Source of the DNA: Algoriphagus sp.
GTDB taxonomy: Bacteria > Bacteroidota > Bacteroidia > Cytophagales > Cyclobacteriaceae
NCBI GenBank assembly: GCA_023653075.1
Contig: JAMNXQ010000020.1
Location: 1-39,372, forward strand
DNA: 39,372 nucleotides
Direction: 5' to 3'
Part shown: positions 33,867-39,372 of the stretch, in pieces
Layout of the letters: each line of letters starts with the position of its first letter
How positions within the stretch are numbered: position 1 is the first letter of the stretch
The notes under the pieces: generated by a model
What the model was told of the DNA's origin: nothing
Database searches by the model: none
What the model saw: the letters and a program-made list of their open reading frames with translations, nothing else
Translations under genes and position numbers: made by a program

Positions 33867-34208
33867 ATGAAGCTCCAGTACAGTCAAAAAAAAGATACCA
33901 AGGTTCACTACCTGTTTATGGAGGGGGACTTGATTGGAGATGAGGCAGGTCCAAGGATCGCAGAGTTAGTCAGTGATTCGGTGGAGGAAGGAATTAAGGT
34001 CTTTGTAATTGACTTAGAAAAAGTAAGATACATCAGTTCTAGTGGACTTGGGTTGTTGATCACCCTACTCACCAAAATGAAAAATGCGGGTGGGGAGCTC
34101 TTTCTGACGGCACCTTCCGAACATGTGAAAAAGTTATTGATCATCACTAAGCTCAACGGGATATTTAAGGTACTTGATTCTGTGAAGGAGTTGACTACCC
34201 AACTTTAA
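33867..34208 (+). CDS. STAS-domain anti-sigma factor antagonist-like protein
   Basis: 113-residue single STAS domain (SpoIIAA/RsbV-like). The phosphorylation loop reads VRYISSSGLGLLITL; the usual DSSG is SSSG here, with Ser58 in the place of the SpoIIAA phosphoserine. It would switch by phosphorylation, but no partner kinase or anti-sigma factor is in the window. It starts 2 bases after the Fur-family gene, an unexpected pairing that may link metal sensing to partner switching; this is inference. Confidence 0.9.
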   Translation: MKLQYSQKKDTKVHYLFMEGDLIGDEAGPRIAELVSDSVEEGIKVFVIDLEKVRYISSSGLGLLITLLTKMKNAGGELFLTAPSEHVKKLLIITKLNGIFKVLDSVKELTTQL

Positions 34209-34345
34209 AGGAAGTCTCCAAAGGGGCTATTTTTATTCTCAGCGGCATCTTGAAGATTTAATGCTCGCTTTACTTGGTTTTCGTTTGCCTTATCGCAAAT
34301 TTCGACCTTTCAAAAACTTACTGCCACGTATAGATATTACATCAA

Positions 34346-35617
34346 ATGAAGATGGATGTATTGTTAGGCCTCCAATGGGGCGATGAAGGAAAAGGAAAAA
34401 TAGTGGACGTGTTGGCCCCTCAGTACGAGGTAGTGGCTCGTTTTCAGGGAGGTCCTAATGCGGGACATACCTTGGAATTTGACGGACACAAGCACGTGTT
34501 ACATCAAATTCCATCGGGAATTTTCCGTTCCCAAATCCTAAATATCATTGGAAATGGAGTGGTCTTGGATCCCATCATCCTTAAAAAAGAAATAGAAGCC
34601 TTGGGAAAGTTTTCCGTTGACTACCGCAAAAACCTGGTAATTTCTAAAAAGGCGACCCTCATCATTCCTACACACAAACTTTTGGATGCGGCATACGAAC
34701 AAGCAAAAGGGGATAAGAAAATTGGTTCGACGCTGAAAGGAATTGGTCCTACCTATCAAGATAAAATTGGGCGTTCGGCTCTTCGGATTGGAGATGTATT
34801 GAGTTCCGATTTCAGGGAAAAATACACCACTTTACTCGATAAGCATAAGGCCATACTTTCGTTTTACAACTATCCTCTGGACGCCTTGGAAGTAATGGAA
34901 CTTCAATTTTTTGAGGCCATTGAATTCGTCAAGACACTTCCTTTGATTGATAGTGAATATGTAGTCAATGAATCCTTGCAAGCCAAGAAGCGTATCTTAG
35001 CAGAAGGTGCTCAGGGATCGCTCTTGGATATTGACTTTGGGAGTTATCCATTTGTGACGAGCTCCAATACCATGACCGCAGGTGCTTGCACAGGTCTGGG
35101 GGTAGCTCCTTCCAAAATCGGAGAGGTATTTGGTATTTTTAAGGCCTATTGCACCCGGGTCGGATCTGGGCCTTTCCCAACGGAATTAATGGATCCTACA
35201 GGAGAGGCAATGCGAAAAGAGGGCAATGAATTTGGGAGTACGACAGGCCGTCCTAGACGATGTGGATGGCTGGATTTGCCAGCTTTGAAGTATTCCATCA
35301 TGATCAATGGGGTTACACAGCTATTTATGATGAAGGCGGATGTACTCAATATTTTCGAAGAGATTAAGGTGTGTACAGCATATGAATTGCCTTCAGGAGA
35401 ACAGATCGAGAAGTTACCTTTTGAAATCAATGAGCTGGATGCCAAGCCGGTGTACAAGACGATGAAGGGTTGGTATAGTTCTTTGGAAGGTTTGAAAACT
35501 TACGATGAGTTTCCCACACGGTTGAAAGAGTACGTTACTTTTTTGGAACAAGAACTTCAAGTACCAATCAAATTGGTGTCGGTAGGTCCAGATAGGACGC
35601 AGACCATTATGCGGTAA
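34346..35617 (+). CDS. purA: adenylosuccinate synthase
   Basis: Condenses IMP and aspartate with GTP to adenylosuccinate, the first committed step to AMP. The 423-residue length is standard. Motifs: GLQWGDEGKGKIVDVLA at about 6-22 with catalytic Asp and Lys, GGPNAGHTLEFDGHKH with the catalytic His, KGIGPTYQDKIGR, AEGAQGSLLDIDFGSYPFVT, GVFGIFKAYCTRVG-type EVFGIFKAYCTRVGSGPFPT, GSTTGRPRRCGWLD, and SVGPDRTQTI at the end. It is followed by a strong terminator. Confidence 0.98.
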   Translation: MKMDVLLGLQWGDEGKGKIVDVLAPQYEVVARFQGGPNAGHTLEFDGHKHVLHQIPSGIFRSQILNIIGNGVVLDPIILKKEIEALGKFSVDYRKNLVISKKATLIIPTHKLLDAAYEQAKGDKKIGSTLKGIGPTYQDKIGRSALRIGDVLSSDFREKYTTLLDKHKAILSFYNYPLDALEVMELQFFEAIEFVKTLPLIDSEYVVNESLQAKKRILAEGAQGSLLDIDFGSYPFVTSSNTMTAGACTGLGVAPSKIGEVFGIFKAYCTRVGSGPFPTELMDPTGEAMRKEGNEFGSTTGRPRRCGWLDLPALKYSIMINGVTQLFMMKADVLNIFEEIKVCTAYELPSGEQIEKLPFEINELDAKPVYKTMKGWYSSLEGLKTYDEFPTRLKEYVTFLEQELQVPIKLVSVGPDRTQTIMR

Positions 35618-35635
35618 CTAATCCTGTTCAACTTG

Positions 35636-35674
35636 AAAAGCTCTTGGCATTACCTTGCCAAGAGCTTTTTTTTT
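35636..35674 (+). terminator. intrinsic terminator of purA
   Basis: AAAAGCTCTTGGC (35636-35648) pairs with GCCAAGAGCTTTT (35657-35669) over 13 bp, followed by a T-run. Confidence 0.93.
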
Positions 35675-35710
35675 ACAAAATGACTTGCGTTATTTAAGAC
35701 TCCTTAGGAC

Positions 35711-38050
35711 ATGCAGGTGAAGCAACTATTTCGTATTCTTTTGTGGGTTTTGATGCTGCCATTTCAGGTAGTAGCACAGATTGGCTTTCCTTATTGCGAA
35801 AGTTTTCAAACTGCAGGAACACAAGCAAATACCAAATTTGGGGGAAATGCCCAACTGATTCCAGGGGTTTTGCGCCTGACTTCAAATCAGCTCAATCAAC
35901 GTGGGCATGTGTATTTGGATGTCCCCTTCCCATCGACCTATGGTTTGAAGGCAGAATTTGAGTATTTTAGTTATGGAGGTGCTGGCCCGCTTCTTGCCGA
36001 TGGGCTTACTGTATTCTTATTTGATGGAGATACTCCAGTGTTCAATGCGGGAGGATTTGGAGGATCTTTAGGCTATGCACCTCGCAACCAAGAGCCAGGG
36101 TTATCCAATGCCTATTTGGGGATTGGGTTTGATGAATATGGAGGATTTGGAACAAGTCAGGAGGGTAGAACAGGTGGTTTTGCGGTCTTAGATCAATCTG
36201 GAAGAGCTCCAGATGCCATTGTGTTGAGAGGGCCTTCGAGTCAGGGCTATCCTTTTGTAGTTGGAAGAAGAACAAATGAAGTGGGTCCTCTCAAAAATGG
36301 GTTAAATCCAGGGGATCAATTTACAATTAGTTCAGGTGGAGCTGGGACCACTCGAGTTACAGATCGGAACAAGCCGGGTTTTCGGAAAGTTTTTTTGGAA
36401 TTACAGCCTAATTTGAGTGGGCCGGGTTTTTTTCTCAAGCTGACAATGGAGGTGACCACCGAACTTAATAAACCTCGAATGGTCACAATTTTTGATGGAG
36501 CGTATCAGTTTCCCGCCCCTAAGAATTTAAAGATCGGATTTGCTGGATCAACAGGGGGGTCTACCAACTTTCATGAAATCCGGAATTTGATTGTAGAGGT
36601 GGCAGCCGATGAAGCGCTTCAAAATCCGGAAGGAGTAGATTTTACGGATAAAGCCTCTTGCGCAGGTCAGCTTAACCAGTTTTACATCACCGATGAGGAA
36701 GTTCGCCTGCCGAATGACAACAGTTCCATTCGCTGCCTGCAGTTTTATCCCTCCCTTAGCGCTGTCAAAGCTGAAAGTGAAGACTTATGTACGCAGGCGC
36801 GATGTTTGGAGGAAAATCGGGTTCTGATTGTGCCTCAAGGAATTTTTCAAGCGAGTGACCAAGCGGGGGGCTACACCTTTCTTCCCAATGAAGCCTTTAT
36901 AGACCAGGAGGTGACGGTATACTATACCATTACCGATAACTATGGAAAAACTTCTCAGCCAAATTCCATTACGCTATTGATTAAGGAGTCTCCGGATCCC
37001 ATTGCATTAAAGGCAATTGGAGCATCGCAGACTCAAAATGAAGTAGTTGTTTGTGAAGGAGATTCGGTAAAACTGATAGGAGAAGGGAATGAGATCTACT
37101 TCCGATTTGAATGGAAAAAAAATGGGGTTTTGATCCCGGGTGCCACTAGTCAAGAGTTGGTAGTAGATGAGAGAGGTGTCTATGAGGTAATTGGCTACAA
37201 TCGGAAAAATTGTCCTGCAGTAAGTAATAAAATTGAAGTTAAGTGGGTAGCTTATCCGGAGTTGAAGTTAACTAAGCCAATTGTGGAATGTACTCTTGGC
37301 CAGTCCCTTGATATCCGCAGTTTTATTGCAGGCTTTGATTCGCAGCTTTACGATTACCGAATGGTTGGGGAGGGTTTGGATTTAGAAAACGAGGAATTGA
37401 AGGGGGTAAGCACTTCCGGTCAATTTGAGTTACTGGTAAAACCCAAGGGTTTTGCCTGCTATTCAGATCCTTTTCCAGTAGAAGTATACATTCAAGAGAA
37501 GGCGTTAGAAGCAGCTTTTGATTTTGAAGTGTCAGGTACTGAAATCAAAGACGATGCAAGTGGAGGGATATTTCCAGACGACCTGATTCAGTTTTCAAAT
37601 TTATCTGAGGATAGGCTAGTGAAGTGGCAGTGGGATTTTGGGGATGCAACGAGTTCGGCCGAAAAGGACCCAACCCATACCTATGGAAAAAAAGGAGAGT
37701 TTGAAGTCGTTTTGGTGGGGACGGATCGTTATGGTTGTCAGACAAGGTTTTCCAAAAAAGTAAGTATTACCAAGAGCTATCGTTTGATGGTTCCCAATGC
37801 ATTTACTCCCCTTCAGGAAGTGAATAAAACTTTCGTTCCCAAGTTCAAGGGGATTGCAGCCTTGGAGCTTTCCATTTTCAACCAATGGGGGGAATTGATT
37901 TACCGAAGTTCCGATTTGAAAAATGGAGGTTGGGACGGTACGGTCACCGGAATACTCCAGGAGGCTGGAATTTATTTTTACAGTTTGGTAGGACAGGCAA
38001 GCGATGGGGAAAAAGTCGATTCCAGTGGCAAATTCAGATTGATACGATGA
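35711..38050 (+). CDS. T9SS cargo with lectin-like, PKD and gliding-type C-terminal domains
   Basis: Large secreted, probably surface-attached protein of 779 residues. A signal peptide (to VVAQ) is followed by an L-type-lectin-like N-terminal domain (about 30-300: DGLTVFLFDGDTPVFNAGGF, NAYLGIGFDEYGGFG, KNLKIGFAGSTGGSTNFHEI). Next are Ig-like repeats (about 430-510: VCEGDSVKLIGEGNEIYFRF, WKKNGVLIPGATSQELVVD). A PKD domain follows near 610-690 (WQWDFGDATSSAEKDPTHTY). The C-terminus (VPNAFTPLQEVNKTFVPKFK to LIR) is the gliding-motility-associated type B sorting domain (CHU_C/TIGR04131). Type B cargo typically needs a PorP/SprF partner, which is encoded immediately downstream with an ATGA overlap. 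Binding of glycans is inferred from the lectin-like domain. Confidence 0.9.
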   Translation: MQVKQLFRILLWVLMLPFQVVAQIGFPYCESFQTAGTQANTKFGGNAQLIPGVLRLTSNQLNQRGHVYLDVPFPSTYGLKAEFEYFSYGGAGPLLADGLTVFLFDGDTPVFNAGGFGGSLGYAPRNQEPGLSNAYLGIGFDEYGGFGTSQEGRTGGFAVLDQSGRAPDAIVLRGPSSQGYPFVVGRRTNEVGPLKNGLNPGDQFTISSGGAGTTRVTDRNKPGFRKVFLELQPNLSGPGFFLKLTMEVTTELNKPRMVTIFDGAYQFPAPKNLKIGFAGSTGGSTNFHEIRNLIVEVAADEALQNPEGVDFTDKASCAGQLNQFYITDEEVRLPNDNSSIRCLQFYPSLSAVKAESEDLCTQARCLEENRVLIVPQGIFQASDQAGGYTFLPNEAFIDQEVTVYYTITDNYGKTSQPNSITLLIKESPDPIALKAIGASQTQNEVVVCEGDSVKLIGEGNEIYFRFEWKKNGVLIPGATSQELVVDERGVYEVIGYNRKNCPAVSNKIEVKWVAYPELKLTKPIVECTLGQSLDIRSFIAGFDSQLYDYRMVGEGLDLENEELKGVSTSGQFELLVKPKGFACYSDPFPVEVYIQEKALEAAFDFEVSGTEIKDDASGGIFPDDLIQFSNLSEDRLVKWQWDFGDATSSAEKDPTHTYGKKGEFEVVLVGTDRYGCQTRFSKKVSITKSYRLMVPNAFTPLQEVNKTFVPKFKGIAALELSIFNQWGELIYRSSDLKNGGWDGTVTGILQEAGIYFYSLVGQASDGEKVDSSGKFRLIR

Positions 38051-39066
38051 GGGTCTTGCTTGCATGGGTATTTTTTTGCGTGTTGATTCCTGGAATAGCT
38101 TGGGGACAGGATGTCCAATACAGTCAGTATTATGCAAATCCTATTTACTTAAATCCAGCTTTGGTTGGGAGCACTGGCTTGACCAGGGTAGGGGTAAATT
38201 TTAGAAATCAGTGGCCTTCCTTGGACCAGACCTTTGTTGCCTACACTGCTTATGTGGATCATTACGAGGAGCGATGGAATTCTGGATTTGGATTGATTTT
38301 GCAGGGCGCCAACGAATCATTTACAGAGACCAGTTGGAACGAAGTCGGCTTGGCCTACAGTTATCGTCTCCAGCTTTCCGCCAACAGCTTTATTCAGGCA
38401 GGGATGCAGGGAAGTTTTATTATGCGAGACGCCTATTTTGGACAGGTGGTATTGGGATCACAGTTGGATCTTGATCGTGGAAGTATTGATTATACTGGGA
38501 GTGGATTTGAAGGGGAAAGCCAAGTGCGTGATGTGGATGCGCATGCCGGCTTGATGTATTATGGAAAAAGGGCCTGGCTGGGGGTCTCTATGGCTCACTT
38601 TCTTCAACCAGACATCAGTTATGTAGTGGATGGCACAAGCCGATTACCGAGGAAACTAAGTATGCACGGAGGGTATCGATTTAATTTAGCTCCGGGAAAC
38701 ATCAACGACTACTTCAATAATACGGACCAAGAGCGTTCTTTTTCAGTAGGCTTTAATTACAAGCAGCAGGGTCAGTTTTCTCAGTTGGATCTTGGGACGG
38801 AGTTTTATTTTGAGCCATTGGCCTTAGGGCTTTGGTACCGAGGACTGCCTACGAAGTATGATTTGCCTAACCATGAATCCTTGGTAGCCATGATTGGTGT
38901 GGGTTTGCAATCTGGATTGGATGTTGGATATAGTTTTGATTTCCCGATCTCTTCATTTGGATTAGGCCGTTCTGGTGGTTCTCATGAGGTTTCAGTCCGT
39001 TATGTTTTTGCTTCGCAAAATCCAGGGAAGAGGCGTTTCCGTTCTTTACCTTCGTTTAGGTATTGA
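38047..39066 (+). CDS. PorP/SprF family type IX secretion membrane protein
   Basis: Outer-membrane beta-barrel protein of the PorP/SprF family, which acts in secretion and surface attachment of type B T9SS cargo. A signal peptide (ending AWGQ) precedes the hallmark DVQYSQYYANPIYLNPALVG and NFRNQWPS. The C-terminus ends with a barrel strand (SYSF-type DVGYSFDFPISSFGLGRSGG, HEVSVRYVF). The open frame extends to 37885, but the ATG at 38047 overlaps the cargo stop codon (ATGA) and precedes the signal peptide, so it is the start (339 residues). It is translationally coupled to the cargo gene. Confidence 0.94.
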   Translation: MRVLLAWVFFCVLIPGIAWGQDVQYSQYYANPIYLNPALVGSTGLTRVGVNFRNQWPSLDQTFVAYTAYVDHYEERWNSGFGLILQGANESFTETSWNEVGLAYSYRLQLSANSFIQAGMQGSFIMRDAYFGQVVLGSQLDLDRGSIDYTGSGFEGESQVRDVDAHAGLMYYGKRAWLGVSMAHFLQPDISYVVDGTSRLPRKLSMHGGYRFNLAPGNINDYFNNTDQERSFSVGFNYKQQGQFSQLDLGTEFYFEPLALGLWYRGLPTKYDLPNHESLVAMIGVGLQSGLDVGYSFDFPISSFGLGRSGGSHEVSVRYVFASQNPGKRRFRSLPSFRY

Positions 39067-39372
39067 GTTGAAGTTGGGCTCCACAGGGTTTACTTTGAAA
39101 TTTTATAGCTAAACGTATTTTTTTTGCCCAATGGAGTAATTTTTTCCGTATCATTTTCAGCGCTTTAGCTCCATTTGGTGTTTATTTTTTGGTGGTGCGT
39201 TTGTACTCAGGATTAAAAGCGGCATCTTTGCACTCCCAAAAGGCGGGTAAGCTGTCAAGAAGGAGTTGATGAGGGATGTGTTGGAGTAAAGGACAAGTGG
39301 AGATTTATTAAATTTATTTTAACAAATTTCTTGTAGTGGAGTGAAAGGGTGTTACCTTTGCGTCCCTGTTCG
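39067..39372. other. gene-free end of window with downstream promoter
   Basis: No gene is seen in the last 306 bases. The end carries a near-perfect promoter (39331-39360) pointing out of the window. Confidence 0.7.
39331..39360 (+). promoter_or_regulatory. consensus promoter for an out-of-window gene
   Basis: TTG (39331-39333) and TACCTTTG (39353-39360) are separated by exactly 19 bases. The start is expected near 39366. The product lies beyond the window; such strong promoters often serve tRNA, rRNA or translation genes. Confidence 0.8.

Overview
The window looks like a chromosomal segment of a Bacteroidota bacterium, most likely of the Cytophagales (Cyclobacteriaceae/Algoriphagus-like). 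The evidence is a SusC/SusD pair, a type IX secretion cargo with a gliding-type C-terminal domain followed by a PorP/SprF protein, many lipoproteins, weak Shine-Dalgarno signals, and several promoters of the Bacteroidota form TTG-N19-21-TAnnTTTG. The genus is an inference; no rRNA gene is present to settle it. All coordinates and alignments were done by eye.

Layout. 1-5006: typA, an SGNH hydrolase, a DUF4407 coiled-coil membrane protein and a VIT1/CCC1-type transporter. 5007-5825: gene-poor, AT-rich DNA that holds a candidate small RNA (promoter plus terminator) and a 9-bp A8T repeat. 5826-9790: accessory block with a lipoprotein/outer-membrane gene pair (A-B), a decayed tandem copy of the same pair (A' reduced to its 3' end, B' with one nonsense codon), and a PadR-type regulator with a membrane partner. 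9803-13681: a GT4 glycosyltransferase and leuS on the minus strand. 13851-19111: M20/AbgB-like amidohydrolase, GNAT acetyltransferase, small membrane protein, queE and an OmpA/PD40 protein. 19574-25352: SusC-SusD-lipoprotein locus plus a secreted protein. 25880-27487: queD and lpxB. 27513-31000: clpX, clpP, tig and tRNA-Leu(UAG) on the minus strand. 31134-35617: RelA/SpoT, Fur-family regulator, STAS protein and purA. 35711-39066: secreted adhesin-like T9SS cargo and PorP/SprF protein. The window closes on a strong promoter whose gene lies outside.

How the genes work together. clpX/clpP/tig form a protein-quality-control cluster. queE and queD both serve 7-deazaguanine (queuosine precursor) synthesis but are separated by about 9 kb of envelope genes. 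SusC/SusD probably import an unknown oligomer across the outer membrane. The last two genes overlap (ATGA) and fit a T9SS cargo with its dedicated surface partner.

The strongest unusual signals are (1) the A-B / A'-B' duplication with graded decay, (2) the orphan promoter-terminator unit at 5177-5328, (3) three intergenic arrays with a strict 7-bp period and degenerate consensus (4239-4273, 16408-16485, 25756-25804), (4) a 17-bp tandem duplication over a start codon that creates an overlapping mini-ORF (16038-16071), and (5) a terminator directly against the lpxB start. I did not find a clear new defence or mobile system.
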